Below, piece by piece: positions 27,402-38,869 of a stretch of 64,000 bases of DNA (positions are counted from its first letter, which is position 1; each line of letters opens with the position of its first letter). The stretch is from Spiribacter salilacus. Its GTDB lineage: Bacteria > Pseudomonadota > Gammaproteobacteria > Nitrococcales > Nitrococcaceae. Both the position numbers and the translations under genes were made by a program. Where the stretch lies: contig NZ_WJPP01000001.1 in the NCBI RefSeq assembly GCF_009649225.1, forward strand, positions 372,001 through 436,000, written 5' to 3'. The notes beneath the pieces were generated by a model. The model saw only the letters and a program-made list of their open reading frames with translations. It did no database searches and was not told where the DNA came from.

Positions 27402-27733
27402 GGGGCACGTTTGTGATGTCTTTTCTGCAGACGACGTCGCAAGTCGTGGTAATAAATAAAACCAGGCAACGCAAAGACCGCAAAAAGACAAAGGGCGATG
27501 ACCCAAAATTCCCAGCCCTGAGGCTGCAGTTGGCCCTGGCTACGATATTCAAGGCCGGCACCTGCCAGTCCGACCAGGCCAAAGAGCACCAGCCACTCGC
27601 CTAAACGGATCCATTCAGACTTCTTACCCGATGCAGGCCGCCAAATCAGTCCGATTTTTTCAGTTGACCACGGTAAGTTAGCCGCGATCAGTGCGGCCAC
27701 CATTAACAGCACAATCGCAACGGGCTGGCTCAT
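27398..27733 (-). CDS. DUF2818 family membrane protein
   Basis: A 111-residue protein with about three hydrophobic segments (residues 4-19, 45-62 and 73-92) and a very basic C-terminal tail (HDLRRRLQKRHHKRAP). It matches DUF2818, a family commonly encoded just after nuoN in beta- and gammaproteobacteria. Here it follows nuoN by six bases and is the last gene of the nuo operon. Its role is unknown; linkage suggests an accessory to complex I assembly or function. Confidence 0.8.
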   Translation of the reverse strand: MSQPVAIVLLMVAALIAANLPWSTEKIGLIWRPASGKKSEWIRLGEWLVLFGLVGLAGAGLEYRSQGQLQPQGWEFWVIALCLFAVFALPGFIYYHDLRRRLQKRHHKRAP

Positions 27734-27739
27734 TGTTGG

Positions 27740-29179
27740 TTACAACCCAAACGCGGCGCGGCATACCGCAATGAGCGCACCGGGGAAGAGCCCCAGTAGC
27801 AACACGACACCACCGGTGCCCATCATGGCAGCACGAGTGCCCATTGCAGCTTCAATTGGCATTGGATCTTCGAGTCGCTCGAAATAAACACTCTTGAGCA
27901 CCCGCAGATAATAAAAAGCACCAATCACTGCAAAAACAACGGCTAATACAGCAAGCCAAACTAAACCTGCCTCAACCAATGCCTGCAACACCATCCATTT
28001 TGCATAAAAACCAACGGTGCCCGGAATTCCCGTCATTGAAAACATCAATAAAAGCATAACCAGCGCAAAGCCACTATGCCGATCGTTCAAACCGCGCATG
28101 TCATCGATCATGTCGGCTTCAAAGCCCCGCCGTGAGAGCAGGATAATCATGCCAAAGCCGCCCGCGGACATAATCCCATAGCTAATGGCATAAAATAGCG
28201 CGGCCGCATACCCTTCATCGGTGCCTGCAATTAAACCGAGGAACAAAAAGCCAATATGCGAAATGGTTGAGTAGGCGAACATTCGCTTAAGGTTGGTCTG
28301 CATTAACGCAAACAAATTACCCACAGCAAGAGAGCCAACCGCGAGGATAATGGCCATAAGCTGCCATTGCGCATGCAGATCGCCAAGCCCCTCTACCAAT
28401 AGCCGCAAAAACAGCGCCAGCGCGGCAATTTTTGGTGCGCTACCTAAAAAGGCACTCACTGCGGTAGGCGCACCCTGATAAACATCAGGCACCCACATAT
28501 GAAAAGGCACGGCACCAAATTTAAATGCTACGCCAACCAAAACAAACGTCATTCCAAAGGCGAGTAATAGCCCGTTTTGACCACTGGCTGCGGTGGCAGC
28601 AATTTCTGTAATAATCAAACTGCCAGAGGCCCCATAAATCATAGACATGCCATACAGCAACATGCCCGAGGACAGCGCACCGAGCACAAAGTATTTCATG
28701 GCTGCCTCGGAGCCAACCCGACTATCGCGATCAAACGCGACCATCGCATAAAGACTCAAAGACAGAAGCTCAAGCCCCATGTATAAAATGAGCATACTGG
28801 CCGCGGAGGCCATCACAAACATGCCGAGCAAAGCGATCAGTGCAAGCAGAAAAAACTCGCCTTTTAGCAGATCTCGCTGCAACAAATAATCACGACTATA
28901 ACCCACGGTTAATGCGGCTAATGCGGCCATTGAAGCTTTTAATAAACCCGCCAAATTATCAGAGATATACATCCCATTGAAGGTATGTTGAACGCCCTCT
29001 CCCCAATGCGTCGAAAGAGCCAGCCAAATGGCCACCACAAACGTGAATTGGGTTAAAAAGAAAGCAATACGGCTGTCTTTGCTGCGATCGAACAAATCAG
29101 CTACCAGTACCACGCACGCCATCACGCCCAACCAGATTTCTGGGGCAGCTAAGGCAAATTGAGGCATCTCAAAGGTCAT
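27740..29179 (-). CDS. nuoN: NADH-quinone oxidoreductase subunit N
   Basis: A 479-residue antiporter-like membrane subunit of complex I with about 14 spans. The proton-channel core includes FALMQTNLKRMFAYSTISHIGF and GVAFKFGAVPFHMWVPDVYQGAPT, the latter with the conserved lysine. The ATG at 29179 (MTFEMPQF) was chosen because longer starts run into nuoM without membrane character. It is the last of the 14 nuo genes. Confidence 0.97.
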   Translation of the reverse strand: MTFEMPQFALAAPEIWLGVMACVVLVADLFDRSKDSRIAFFLTQFTFVVAIWLALSTHWGEGVQHTFNGMYISDNLAGLLKASMAALAALTVGYSRDYLLQRDLLKGEFFLLALIALLGMFVMASAASMLILYMGLELLSLSLYAMVAFDRDSRVGSEAAMKYFVLGALSSGMLLYGMSMIYGASGSLIITEIAATAASGQNGLLLAFGMTFVLVGVAFKFGAVPFHMWVPDVYQGAPTAVSAFLGSAPKIAALALFLRLLVEGLGDLHAQWQLMAIILAVGSLAVGNLFALMQTNLKRMFAYSTISHIGFLFLGLIAGTDEGYAAALFYAISYGIMSAGGFGMIILLSRRGFEADMIDDMRGLNDRHSGFALVMLLLMFSMTGIPGTVGFYAKWMVLQALVEAGLVWLAVLAVVFAVIGAFYYLRVLKSVYFERLEDPMPIEAAMGTRAAMMGTGGVVLLLGLFPGALIAVCRAAFGL

Positions 29180-29198
29180 ATTTGTCCTCAAACCAGCA

Positions 29199-30710
29199 TT
29201 AAAGGGTTGGCACCATGATTTGGAGCAGCGCAGCAAGCGACGGCTCCATCACAGCAATTAACGGCGCCGGGAAAACACCAAAGAATAGGATGATCACGGC
29301 CAAGCTACCCAACAAGAGTAACTCTCGACGGTTAATGTCTTCCAGCGCCTCGACCTGATCGTTTTTAACCTCGCCATACACCACGCGCTTTATCATCCAC
29401 AGGCTGTAGGCTGCGCCTAGAATCAAAGTTAATGCAGCCACCGCGGCATACCAAAAGCCCGCTTGGAAGCTGGCGAGGATCACCATAAACTCGCCAACAA
29501 AGCCCGAAGTACCCGGCAAACCAGCATTAGCCATCGCAAACAGAACAAAAAGTCCGGCAAAAACCGGCATACGGGTTGCCACCCCGCCAAAATCAGAGAT
29601 CATGCGGGTATGCATCCGGTCGTAAAGCACCCCCACCGATAAGAACATCGCCGCCGATATAAAGCCATGCGAAATCATCTGAACCATCCCGCCTTCTAGC
29701 GCAAGCAGCGCGCCGTTCTCACCGCCACCTGCTGCAATGATCCGAAACACGAGAAAAAACCCGAGGGTAACAAACCCCATATGGGCGATCGATGAGTAGG
29801 CAATCAGCTTTTTCAAATCTTCCTGAACCATAGCGACTAAGCCGATATACACCACCGCGATTAAAGATAAGCCGATTAAGAGCCAATCCAACGCTAAGCT
29901 GGCATCGGGCGTAATAGGCAAGCTAAACCGCAGAAATCCATAGCCGCCAATTTTGAGCGTAATGGCCGCCAAAATAACCGAGCCCCCCGTGGGCGCTTCG
30001 ACGTGCGCATCAGGCAGCCAGGTATGGACTGGGAACATCGGCACTTTCACCGCGAAGGCGGCTAACAGCGCCAAGAAAATCATTACCTGCGTACCCAGCG
30101 GGAGCGCTAAGCCATAAAAATCGGTAATGCCGAAACTACCTGCCTGAATACGCAGGTAAATCAAGGCAATCAGCATCATAACCGAGCCAAGAAAGGTGTA
30201 CAGGAAGAATTTAACGGTGGCATAGATGCGATTTGGGCCACCCCAAATACCGATAATTAAAAACATCGGTATCAACATGGCTTCAAAAAAGACGTAGAAC
30301 AAGATGGCATCAAGCGCGCTAAAGACACCAATCATGATGCCTTCCATAATGAGGAACGCCGCCAGGTACTGAGCCGGCTTATACCGCACCACTTCCCATG
30401 CTGCGATTACCACCAGCAAAGTCGAGAACGCAGTCAGTACCACCAAGGGCATAGAAATGCCATCGACGCCAAGGTGGTAATAAATATCAAATGCAGCAAT
30501 CCAAGCATTCCGCTCAACCCACTGCATGCCCGCCTCACCCGTCTCAAACCCTTGCCAAAGGGCCAGCGAAAGCAAGAACACCACAACCGCTATGCCCAGT
30601 GAAAACCAGCGTGCCCGTTCTGCGTTTTGAGCGCCCGTTAACAGCACAGCCACTCCACCGAGCACCGGCAACCAAACTAATAGGCTAAGTAATGGCAACC
30701 CTTCAAACAT
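29199..30710 (-). CDS. nuoM: NADH-quinone oxidoreductase subunit M
   Basis: A 503-residue antiporter-like proton-pumping subunit of complex I. Conserved segments are FYVFFEAMLIPMFLIIGIWGG, AFAVKVPMFPVHTWLPDAHVEAPTGGSVILA and DLKKLIAYSSIAHMGF, with the essential glutamate and lysines of this family. The start at 30710 (MFEGLPLL) begins the first span; it lies two bases past the nuoL stop. Confidence 0.97.
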   Translation of the reverse strand: MFEGLPLLSLLVWLPVLGGVAVLLTGAQNAERARWFSLGIAVVVFLLSLALWQGFETGEAGMQWVERNAWIAAFDIYYHLGVDGISMPLVVLTAFSTLLVVIAAWEVVRYKPAQYLAAFLIMEGIMIGVFSALDAILFYVFFEAMLIPMFLIIGIWGGPNRIYATVKFFLYTFLGSVMMLIALIYLRIQAGSFGITDFYGLALPLGTQVMIFLALLAAFAVKVPMFPVHTWLPDAHVEAPTGGSVILAAITLKIGGYGFLRFSLPITPDASLALDWLLIGLSLIAVVYIGLVAMVQEDLKKLIAYSSIAHMGFVTLGFFLVFRIIAAGGGENGALLALEGGMVQMISHGFISAAMFLSVGVLYDRMHTRMISDFGGVATRMPVFAGLFVLFAMANAGLPGTSGFVGEFMVILASFQAGFWYAAVAALTLILGAAYSLWMIKRVVYGEVKNDQVEALEDINRRELLLLGSLAVIILFFGVFPAPLIAVMEPSLAALLQIMVPTL

Positions 30711-30712
30711 GT

Positions 30713-32689
30713 TTAAAACCAACCCTGCCAATTAGCCACAAAAACGCTCAACAACAGCAATAACCCCAAAATCATGGCAAACGCATAATGATATAAATAT
30801 CCGGATTGGGCGCCTCGCAGTAGCCCCGCCAAACGGCCAATCGTTCTAGCCGTGCCGTTAACAATGAGCCCATCAATGAGGCCTTGATCTCCAACGCGCC
30901 AAAGCGCCCGACCGAGTAGCCGACCTCCGCCCGCAAACCCTTGATTGTAGAGCACATCAAAACCGTATTTATTCTCTAACACCTCAATAACGGGCTTAAG
31001 CCGTGCATTGACCATCGGCAATAGCGATGGGCGGAAATTAAAGAAGAACCAGGCGACGATCGCTCCAGCAACCGCCAGCCAAAATGCGGGGTTAACGGCT
31101 GCGTGCAGGGCAAACGCAAACGAGCCGTGGAACTTCTCACTAAGCAGCGCCAGCACATCATTGGCCGGCGCAACAAAAATCGCCTCGCCAAAGAACCCGC
31201 CAAACAGCATAGGCGCAATCGTAAAGTAGCCAATAACAACTGAAGGTATTGCCAGTAGAATTAATGGCCACTGCATTACCGGCAGTACGTAGCGAGGCAG
31301 ATGACTCATATGCTCACGGGCATGCGGATCAATACGCTCTTCGCCCCAGAACACTAGAAAATAAAGCCTAAAGCTATACAAAGAGGTAATAAAAACGCCT
31401 AGCAAGACGGCAACATACGCAAATCCGGCACCCGCCCGATCAGAAAGATGCACCGCTTCAATAATCGCATCCTTGGAGTAATACCCCGAAAACAACGGCG
31501 TACCCACTAGCGCCAACGTACCAAGCAACATCGTGATGTGGGTAATCGGCAAGTAACGCCGTAAATTACCCATACGCCGCATGTCCTGCTCGTGATGCAA
31601 GGCTACGATAATGGCGCCGGCGCCCAAGAAAAGTAGCGCTTTAAAAAAGGCATGGGTCATTAAGTGAAATACGCCTGCCGCGTAAGCCGATGCGCCAAGA
31701 GCAACAAACATATACCCCAGCTGAGACAACGTGGAGTATGCGATTACCCGCTTGATATCATGCTGAACCAATCCAACGAGCCCCATAAATAAGGCGGTAA
31801 TCGCCCCAAGGACCAGCACGACGGTTAGTGCGGTTTCAGAGAACTCGAATAAGGGCGACATCCTTGCCACCAAATAGATACCCGCCGTCACCATCGTGGC
31901 CGCATGAATTAATGCCGAGATAGGGGTAGGGCCTTCCATTGAGTCTGGCAACCACACATGCAGCGGCACCTGCGCAGATTTACCCATCGCGCCAATGAAC
32001 AACAACAGACAAGCCACCGTTACCACTAGGGCTTCGGTGCCAAAGATGGACATGGTTAACTCGGGCGCGGCACGGGCAGCACCAAACACCTCAACATAAT
32101 CCAGACTGTTGTAGTAGAACAACACCGCGGCAATACCCAGCAAAAAGCCGAAATCACCCACGCGATTGACCAAAAACGCCTTAAGATTGGCAAAGATGGC
32201 AGACTCTTTTTTGTACCAAAAACCAATTAGCAGATAAGACACCAGCCCCACGGCTTCCCAGCCAAAGAATAGCTGCAGGAAGTTATTGGCCATGACCAGC
32301 ATTAACATGGCAAACGTGAACAGGTTGATATAACTAAAGAAGCGTTGATAACCCGGATCATCATGCATATACCCCACGGTATAAACATGCACTGCCAAAG
32401 AGACCGTGGTGACGACCACCATCATGACGGCAGTTAGCCGATCAACCAAAAAACCCACCTCTAAGCGCAGATCTCCCACCATCGCCCAGGTGTAAATCGT
32501 TTCGTTAAATGAGGTCGCGGTGCCCGATACATGCTGATAAAGCACCCATAGGGACAATCCAGCAGACACCGCCACAGCTAGAATGGTCAGCCGGTGTGCA
32601 TTTGCCCGTCCAATTGCGCCACCCGCCAGACCCGCTACCGCGGCACCAAACAGCGGAGCTAATACGATGAGTAGATAGATCAATTTCAT
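30713..32689 (-). CDS. nuoL: NADH-quinone oxidoreductase subunit L
   Basis: A 658-residue complex I subunit with an antiporter-like core and the long C-terminal lateral helix extension characteristic of NuoL. It shows FFGWEAVGLVSYLLIGFWY, GKSAQVPLHVWLPDSMEGPTPISALIHAATMVTAG with the family lysine and histidines, and DIKRVIAYSTLSQLGYM. It lies three bases after nuoK. Confidence 0.98.
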   Translation of the reverse strand: MKLIYLLIVLAPLFGAAVAGLAGGAIGRANAHRLTILAVAVSAGLSLWVLYQHVSGTATSFNETIYTWAMVGDLRLEVGFLVDRLTAVMMVVVTTVSLAVHVYTVGYMHDDPGYQRFFSYINLFTFAMLMLVMANNFLQLFFGWEAVGLVSYLLIGFWYKKESAIFANLKAFLVNRVGDFGFLLGIAAVLFYYNSLDYVEVFGAARAAPELTMSIFGTEALVVTVACLLLFIGAMGKSAQVPLHVWLPDSMEGPTPISALIHAATMVTAGIYLVARMSPLFEFSETALTVVLVLGAITALFMGLVGLVQHDIKRVIAYSTLSQLGYMFVALGASAYAAGVFHLMTHAFFKALLFLGAGAIIVALHHEQDMRRMGNLRRYLPITHITMLLGTLALVGTPLFSGYYSKDAIIEAVHLSDRAGAGFAYVAVLLGVFITSLYSFRLYFLVFWGEERIDPHAREHMSHLPRYVLPVMQWPLILLAIPSVVIGYFTIAPMLFGGFFGEAIFVAPANDVLALLSEKFHGSFAFALHAAVNPAFWLAVAGAIVAWFFFNFRPSLLPMVNARLKPVIEVLENKYGFDVLYNQGFAGGGRLLGRALWRVGDQGLIDGLIVNGTARTIGRLAGLLRGAQSGYLYHYAFAMILGLLLLLSVFVANWQGWF

Positions 32690-32692
32690 CGC

Positions 32693-32998
32693 CTAACCCC
32701 GCATCGTATCTAGATCGCCCACATTAATCGTGCCCCGATTACGGAACAGGACCACCAATATCGCCAATCCGATGGCCGATTCTGCGGCAGCTACGGTAAG
32801 GATAAAGAAGACAAACACTTGACCATGAATGTCGCCTAGAAAATGCGAAAAGGCGATAAAATTAAAGTTAACCGCAAGCAGTATGAGCTCGATCGACATC
32901 AATAAAACAATGGCATTTTTCCTATTCAGAAAAATCCCTGCCATGCCGATCGAAAACAGCAGTGCACTGAGTACCAGGTAATCTGAGAGCTCAATCAT
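32693..32998 (-). CDS. nuoK: NADH-quinone oxidoreductase subunit K
   Basis: A 101-residue complex I subunit with three spans. It has the conserved membrane glutamates in [10 protein letters not shown] and [12 protein letters not shown] that lie on the central proton path. Start and length are standard. It follows nuoJ by 18 bases. Confidence 0.97.
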   Translation of the reverse strand: MIELSDYLVLSALLFSIGMAGIFLNRKNAIVLLMSIELILLAVNFNFIAFSHFLGDIHGQVFVFFILTVAAAESAIGLAILVVLFRNRGTINVGDLDTMRG

Positions 32999-33016
32999 GA
33001 ATGCCCCGGGTTGTCC

Positions 33017-33628
33017 TTATTGCTCGTTTTTTTGTTCACTGGCCATACGAACCATACGCAGCCGCTCGGCTTTGGTGGTTCGGACCTGCTTATTAATATC
33101 CTGATGCCGCGTTCCCCCTCGCCGACGCAGCGTTAACATAATCGCAGCGATAATGGCGAGTAACAGCACCATCGCTGCCAGCTCAAAGGGGTAGACATAA
33201 ACGGTATAGAGCACGTTACCCAGCATGCGAATGTTATTTGTTTCACTCAGTGCCGGGTTAGTGGCCTCTGCAAATCCTGATAGATCGACGCCGGCCGCAC
33301 CAATTACCAACAACATCTGCAGCACCATGATGACAGCGACAAGCGCGCCCAATGGTAGGTAGCGCGAAAAACCCTCACGCATAACCGCGATATTGATATC
33401 CAGCATCATGACCACAAACAGGAATAAAACCATGACCGCGCCCACATAGACCAAGATCAGCGCAATACCTAAAAACTCGGCTTCTGCCATTAGCCACAAC
33501 GCGGCACTGGTAAAGAAAACAAGAACAAGCGACAGCGCTGAGTGAACCGGATTACGCGCTGTGATGACGAGCAGTGCCGCGGCAAGCAAAATGCCGGCAA
33601 AGACGTAAAAAATCACTTTCTCTATCAC
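33017..33628 (-). CDS. nuoJ: NADH-quinone oxidoreductase subunit J
   Basis: A 203-residue complex I membrane subunit with five spans. The landmark regions are ARNPVHSALSLVLVF and GIALILVYVGAVMVLFLFVVMM, the latter containing the pi-bulge segment of TM3. A hydrophilic basic tail follows the last span. It lies between nuoI and nuoK. Confidence 0.97.
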   Translation of the reverse strand: MIEKVIFYVFAGILLAAALLVITARNPVHSALSLVLVFFTSAALWLMAEAEFLGIALILVYVGAVMVLFLFVVMMLDINIAVMREGFSRYLPLGALVAVIMVLQMLLVIGAAGVDLSGFAEATNPALSETNNIRMLGNVLYTVYVYPFELAAMVLLLAIIAAIMLTLRRRGGTRHQDINKQVRTTKAERLRMVRMASEQKNEQ

Positions 33629-33653
33629 TGACTACCTCGTCACGTGCTCGTTA

Positions 33654-34142
33654 TTATCTATACGGCGCATCAGCCATCCGATCTTCGGCTAGCTGTGCCT
33701 CATACTTTTCGCCCATCGCTAATAGCTCTGGCTTACGAATGATCTGCTCGCCCCGCTGCTCAAAGTGATACTCATGGATCCGTGTCTCAACAATCGAGTC
33801 AACGGGGCACGATTCTTCACAAAAGCCACAGTAAATGCATTTAAACAGATCAATATCGTAGCGCGTGGTTCGGCGCGTGCCGTCATCACGCTGTTCTGAC
33901 TCAATGGTAATTGCCAGTGCAGGGCAAACCGCTTCACACAGCTTACAGGCAATACAACGCTCTTCGCCGTTAGGGTAACGACGCAATGCGTGCAAACCGC
34001 GAAACCGCGGAGACTGCGGGGCCTTTTCCTCGGGATACTCCAAGGTGTATTTCGCCTCAAACAAATGCTTGCCAGTCAGCTTCATGCCTTTTAACAGCTC
34101 GGTGAGCAAAAATGTGTCAAAAAACGATTTTACGGCTTGCAT
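33654..34142 (-). CDS. nuoI: NADH-quinone oxidoreductase subunit I
   Basis: A 162-residue peripheral-arm subunit that carries the two 4Fe-4S clusters N6a and N6b. The ligands are in [12 protein letters not shown] (about residues 59-70) and [12 protein letters not shown] (about 98-109). The ATG at 34142 (MQAVKSFF) gives the standard length; the upstream extension into nuoH is not family-like. Confidence 0.97.
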   Translation of the reverse strand: MQAVKSFFDTFLLTELLKGMKLTGKHLFEAKYTLEYPEEKAPQSPRFRGLHALRRYPNGEERCIACKLCEAVCPALAITIESEQRDDGTRRTTRYDIDLFKCIYCGFCEESCPVDSIVETRIHEYHFEQRGEQIIRKPELLAMGEKYEAQLAEDRMADAPYR

Positions 34143-34161
34143 ACCTAGCCCCTTAGACTCT

Positions 34162-35181
34162 TTAGAACCACGGCCCAAACTCGGTTAACACCATGCCGGA
34201 GACAACGATTAGCCACACGACAGTAACCGGAATAAGCACTTTCCAACCCAACCGCATAATTTGATCGTAGCGATAACGCGGGAAAGTGGCCCTAAACCAA
34301 ATGTATAAAAATAAAAACAGGCAAATTTTCAGGCAGAACCAAATAATTCCTGGCACCCAATCAAACATTGGACCCAGCACTGGAAGACCATGGAACGGCG
34401 AATACCATCCACCCAAGAACATCACGGCCGCCAGACCAGAGATTAAAATCATATTGGCGTATTCGGCCAAAAAGAAAATAGCAAACGCCATTCCCGAATA
34501 TTCCACATGGAAGCCCGCCACGATTTCCGATTCACCCTCTGCCACATCAAACGGCAAACGGTTGGTTTCGGCTACGCCAGAAATCCAATAAACCACAAAT
34601 AATGGCAACAATGGCAGCCAGAACCAATTCCATATTGGTCCTGCTTGAGCATGCACAATCTCGCTCATATTCAGACTGCCAGCGGCCATCAACACACCCA
34701 CCAGCGCAAACCCCATCGCAATCTCATAAGAGACAACTTGGGCTCCAGCTCGCATTGCCCCTAGCAACGCATATTTCGAGTTAGATGCCCAACCGGCTAG
34801 GATGATGCCGTAAACGCCCATCGAGGTCATTGCCAAGACGTACAGCAATCCGGCGTTGATATCGGCAATAACGATACCCTCGCCAAGCGGCAGAACGGCC
34901 CAGGCGGCCAAAGCCGGCATGATGGCCAGCATTGGCGCTAACACAAACAAAAACCGGTTGGCATTTGACGGCAACACCACTTCTTTCATCAAAAGCTTGA
35001 GCGCATCAGCAATGGGCTGCAGCAATCCATGCCATCCCACGCGGTTTGGCCCACGACGCAGCTGCATGGCGCTAATCACCTTGCGCTCGGCATAGGTCAT
35101 GTAGGCCACGGCCACAAATAGCGGAACCACTAAGGCCACAATCTTAGCCACAATCCATGCCAGCTCAATCAGTTCGCTCAT
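34162..35181 (-). CDS. nuoH: NADH-quinone oxidoreductase subunit H
   Basis: A 339-residue complex I subunit with eight spans that forms much of the quinone chamber. Conserved regions are [42 protein letters not shown] with the acidic residues of the E-channel, and [18 protein letters not shown]. It overlaps the nuoG stop by four bases. Confidence 0.98.
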   Translation of the reverse strand: MSELIELAWIVAKIVALVVPLFVAVAYMTYAERKVISAMQLRRGPNRVGWHGLLQPIADALKLLMKEVVLPSNANRFLFVLAPMLAIMPALAAWAVLPLGEGIVIADINAGLLYVLAMTSMGVYGIILAGWASNSKYALLGAMRAGAQVVSYEIAMGFALVGVLMAAGSLNMSEIVHAQAGPIWNWFWLPLLPLFVVYWISGVAETNRLPFDVAEGESEIVAGFHVEYSGMAFAIFFLAEYANMILISGLAAVMFLGGWYSPFHGLPVLGPMFDWVPGIIWFCLKICLFLFLYIWFRATFPRYRYDQIMRLGWKVLIPVTVVWLIVVSGMVLTEFGPWF

Positions 35182-37592
35182 GCACTTGTTCCTGCTGCCA
35201 CTAGCGTTGCCGGTCCATTCATCGGCCCCAGACCCGCCGTGTTCTCAAGCCCGCCAGGCAGCCAAAAGCTTCCTACTGGCACCCTGTTATCAAAACGAAC
35301 GATAAAGGTTTGGCTTGCTGCCGACTGCGTCACGCTAACTTTATCGCCCTCGCTTAAGCCCTTAACCACCTCATCGGCCGGATTAAGCACCACCTCGGCA
35401 GGCTGCGCCTGATCTGTGGCTTGCAAGCTCGGCGCATGACGAGACAACGCATCGACGCCGTATAGGCCGAGGATTCCCACACGCTGCATGTCTGCAGATG
35501 CATCAAGCGGCGTTAATGCATTTTCAATCGATGGCCGCGCCACCGCTGCCTCACCTGCCTGAGCCTTTACCTCAGCATGAATTTGGTCTGGCGCTTCATA
35601 GTCAAACCCGGGAGTCTCGAGGATATTGCCGAGTACTCGTAGCACTCGCCAACCCGGCCTCGCTTCTCCCAAAGGCTGGCCGACTCCACCAAATATCTGC
35701 CAGTGGCCATTGGCATTCACAAACGTACCGGCCGTTTCACCAAATGCCGCCAATGGCAAAAGAATACTGGCTTGTTGTCTTAAAGCCGGCGTATCCCAGC
35801 TGCTAAAGGCAATCACATGCTCAGCCGCGGCAAACGCCTGCTCGGCTAATTGCGGGTCCTGTAAATCATGGTCTGGCTCTAACCCATGCAGCACATAAGC
35901 TTTACGGGGGTCAGATAACATGGCCTTCGCATCAAGCCCGTTAGCCGCACTGCCATCGGCCCTGCGATCTGGCAGCGCCCCGGCAAGCCATGCCCCTGCT
36001 GAGTTAGCGCCCGGTGTGAGCGCGCCATAGCCAGCACCGCTAAGCTCTGCAATCAATGCCCCTAAATAGCGTAACTCCGCGCCCGCAGGATGCCCCTCGG
36101 CAAGCGCTCCAAGCAAAATCGTTTTCTTGCCTTCACCAGCCACTATGACAGCAAGCTTCTCGATGGTCTCGCTAGATACGGTGGTTGGTGCTTTCCAAGC
36201 CGCCAATGCAGCCGGTTCTGTAGTGCCTTTTTCACGCGCCACCACTCGAGCCACGGCCGCGAGCACAGCCGGCAGTTCCCCAACATGCGCAATGGCTTGT
36301 TGTGCCAAATCGAAATTCCAGTCAAAGCCACAGGGGTTGATGGCTAGAACCTTACCGCCGGCTAACGCAGCTTTACGCAACCGATGATTGAGCAGTGGCT
36401 GCTCATGACGCGGATACGCGCCAATGAGTAACACCACATCTTGGCTGTCTAGTTTAGAAAATGCCGTCTCTAAGCCAGGAAAGCCCTCTGTCGATGTACC
36501 GTCGCGAAAATCTGCGCGCTGCAGGCGCGTATCGATATTGTCACTACCCAATGCGCGCATGAGTAAGCTATGCAGCGCCATTTCCTCTGTTGTTGCCGAC
36601 GGTGAAATTAAGCAACCGACTGCATCGGCACCATGCGCATCGACCGTGTCACGCAGGGCATTGGCCACCGCTTCAAGCGCTGTCTGCCAATCCACCTCAT
36701 GCCACTGGTTGCCCTCACGCAGAAGCGGTGCAAGCAACCGATCTTCACTAACCACGCCTTCATAAGAAAATCGGTCACGATCGCTGATCCAGCATTCATT
36801 AATTGCTTCGTTATCGCGCGGCACCACACGCTTAATACGGCCGCGGAGCTGATGAAGCTCAATGTTAGACCCCAAGCAATCATGTGGCGCTATACCCGCA
36901 TGACTGGTCATCTCCCACGCTCTTGCGGTAAACCGATAGGGTCTAGACGTTAGCGCTCCGACAGGGCATAGATCGATGATGTTGCCTGATAACTCAGAGT
37001 GCACACCGTCTCCGACTAAAGTTCCAATCTCGGTATGCTCGCCGCGGTGCATGGCCCCTAATTCAGAGGTGCCCGCAATTTCATCCAAAAACCGCACACA
37101 TCGGGTGCAATGAATACACCGCGTCATCTCTGTGGCAATCAGGGGACCCAGGTTTTCATCTTTAACAACGCGCTTGCGCTCAACAAATCGCGAGACACTG
37201 CGCCCATAACCCAACGCAAGATCCTGCAGCTCACACTCTCCACCCTGATCGCAAATGGGGCAGTCAAGCGGATGGTTAATCAGCAGAAACTCCATAACAC
37301 CCTGCTGAGCTTTAAGCGCGCGCTCTGAGGCCGTCCGCACCACCATGCCTTCCGCCACGGTGGTAATGCAGGCCGGCAAAGGTTTGGGTACTGGGCGCCC
37401 GCCCATTTCCACATCCACCAGACACATCCGGCAGTTAGCCGGTGCTGAGAGTTTGCTGTGATAGCAAAATCGCGGAATGTCGATACCTAATTCGTCGGCA
37501 ACCGCGATAATTGACGCGCCCTTCGGCACCTCAACAGTCTGCCCGTCAATCTCTATAGAAACCTTTTCCGTATTTTCTACGACTGCGCTCAT
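35178..37592 (-). CDS. nuoG: NADH-quinone oxidoreductase subunit G
   Basis: An 804-residue peripheral subunit. The N-terminal ferredoxin-like domain holds a 2Fe-2S site (CYHSKL, CRMCLVD, ACITTV). It is followed by a His-Cys 4Fe-4S site ([18 protein letters not shown]) and a second 4Fe-4S site ([10 protein letters not shown] plus a distal cysteine in [10 protein letters not shown]). A molybdopterin-oxidoreductase-like domain without cofactor makes up the rest. It overlaps both nuoF and nuoH by four bases. Confidence 0.97.
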   Translation of the reverse strand: MSAVVENTEKVSIEIDGQTVEVPKGASIIAVADELGIDIPRFCYHSKLSAPANCRMCLVDVEMGGRPVPKPLPACITTVAEGMVVRTASERALKAQQGVMEFLLINHPLDCPICDQGGECELQDLALGYGRSVSRFVERKRVVKDENLGPLIATEMTRCIHCTRCVRFLDEIAGTSELGAMHRGEHTEIGTLVGDGVHSELSGNIIDLCPVGALTSRPYRFTARAWEMTSHAGIAPHDCLGSNIELHQLRGRIKRVVPRDNEAINECWISDRDRFSYEGVVSEDRLLAPLLREGNQWHEVDWQTALEAVANALRDTVDAHGADAVGCLISPSATTEEMALHSLLMRALGSDNIDTRLQRADFRDGTSTEGFPGLETAFSKLDSQDVVLLIGAYPRHEQPLLNHRLRKAALAGGKVLAINPCGFDWNFDLAQQAIAHVGELPAVLAAVARVVAREKGTTEPAALAAWKAPTTVSSETIEKLAVIVAGEGKKTILLGALAEGHPAGAELRYLGALIAELSGAGYGALTPGANSAGAWLAGALPDRRADGSAANGLDAKAMLSDPRKAYVLHGLEPDHDLQDPQLAEQAFAAAEHVIAFSSWDTPALRQQASILLPLAAFGETAGTFVNANGHWQIFGGVGQPLGEARPGWRVLRVLGNILETPGFDYEAPDQIHAEVKAQAGEAAVARPSIENALTPLDASADMQRVGILGLYGVDALSRHAPSLQATDQAQPAEVVLNPADEVVKGLSEGDKVSVTQSAASQTFIVRFDNRVPVGSFWLPGGLENTAGLGPMNGPATLVAAGTSA

Positions 37593-38866
37593 GCTGCTGC
37601 CTCAACCAAAGACCGCTTGTGTTCGATGTAGTACTCAAACTCATGTCGCCAATGTCTGAGAACTCCCTGTACCGGCCATGCAGCTGCTTCACCAAACGCG
37701 CAAATCGTATGCCCAGCAATTTGGCCTGCCGCTGATTCTAATAACTCAATATCTTCTGGGCGGCCGCCACCTTCGTAAATACGTTTAATGACTCGATACA
37801 TCCAGCCTGTGCCTTCACGGCATGGCGTACATTGGCCGCAGGACTCGGCATAGTAAAATCGACTGATGCGCAGGATGGCTTCGACCATATCTGTGGTTTC
37901 ATCCATCACCACCACAGCACCTGAGCCTAGCGCACTACCCGCCTTTGCGATGGAGTCATAGTCCATATCCACCTCAAGCATAGTCGCACCTGGCAACATC
38001 GGCATCGACGAGCCACCGGGAATAACCGCTTTAAGCTCTCGGCCTTTCCAAACCCCGCCAGCCATGGCCAGTAAGTCGGCAAAAGGCGTACCAAGCGGGA
38101 TCTCGAAGTTACCCGGCTTTTCAACATGGCCAGATACTGAAAACGCTTTGCAGCCACCGTTATTGGGTTTACCCATTTCCAAAAACCACTGGGCCCCGTT
38201 GCGAATAATTGCAGGCACCGACGCTAGCGTTTCTGTGTTATTGATTGTGGTTGGCCGACCATATAAACCGGCTTGCGCAGGAAATGGCGGCTTGTTGCGG
38301 GGCATGCCTTTCTTGCCTTCCAAAGACTCCATCAGGGCTGACTCTTCACCACAGATATACGCGCCAGCGCCTATATAGTTGTGTACTTCATAATCAAAGC
38401 CTGAGCCGAGGATATTTTTCCCTAAATAACCTAACTCTCGCGCTTCTTTAACCGCCTGCTCCATGCGCTCGAACGGCTCTTTAATAAATTCACCACGCAT
38501 ATAGTTGTATCCAACCGTGGCATCCATGGCATAACCGGCAATAATCATGCCTTCTACCACCGCATGGGGATTAAACCGCAAGATATCACGGTCCTTGCAG
38601 GTGCCAGGCTCAGATTCATCAGAGTTACACAGCAGATACTTCGGCCCCGGAGCACTCCTTGGCATAAAGCTCCACTTCATCCCTGCTGGAAAACCCGCGC
38701 CACCGCGACCGCGCAAATTAGAGGTTTTCACCTCTTCAATCACTTGATCAGGCGTCATTCCCTCACGCAGCACTTTTTCAAGCGCTTGATAGCCACCAAT
38801 GGCGCGGTAATTCTCCAGCGTCCAAGGCTCATCAAAATGCCGTGTTGTATAACATGCGCCAGTCAT
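37589..38866 (-). CDS. nuoF: NADH-quinone oxidoreductase subunit F
   Basis: A 425-residue flavoprotein subunit that binds NADH and FMN. It shows [17 protein letters not shown] (about residues 53-69), [27 protein letters not shown] and the 4Fe-4S N3 motif [15 protein letters not shown]. It lies three bases after nuoE and overlaps nuoG by four bases. Confidence 0.98.
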   Translation of the reverse strand: MTGACYTTRHFDEPWTLENYRAIGGYQALEKVLREGMTPDQVIEEVKTSNLRGRGGAGFPAGMKWSFMPRSAPGPKYLLCNSDESEPGTCKDRDILRFNPHAVVEGMIIAGYAMDATVGYNYMRGEFIKEPFERMEQAVKEARELGYLGKNILGSGFDYEVHNYIGAGAYICGEESALMESLEGKKGMPRNKPPFPAQAGLYGRPTTINNTETLASVPAIIRNGAQWFLEMGKPNNGGCKAFSVSGHVEKPGNFEIPLGTPFADLLAMAGGVWKGRELKAVIPGGSSMPMLPGATMLEVDMDYDSIAKAGSALGSGAVVVMDETTDMVEAILRISRFYYAESCGQCTPCREGTGWMYRVIKRIYEGGGRPEDIELLESAAGQIAGHTICAFGEAAAWPVQGVLRHWRHEFEYYIEHKRSLVEAAA

Positions 38867-38869
38867 TAA

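Noticed and set aside
36127-36387. Plus-strand frames opposite nuoG
   Set aside because: They lie fully inside nuoG, which has complete family motifs over its length. They have no ribosome site or coding-like composition.
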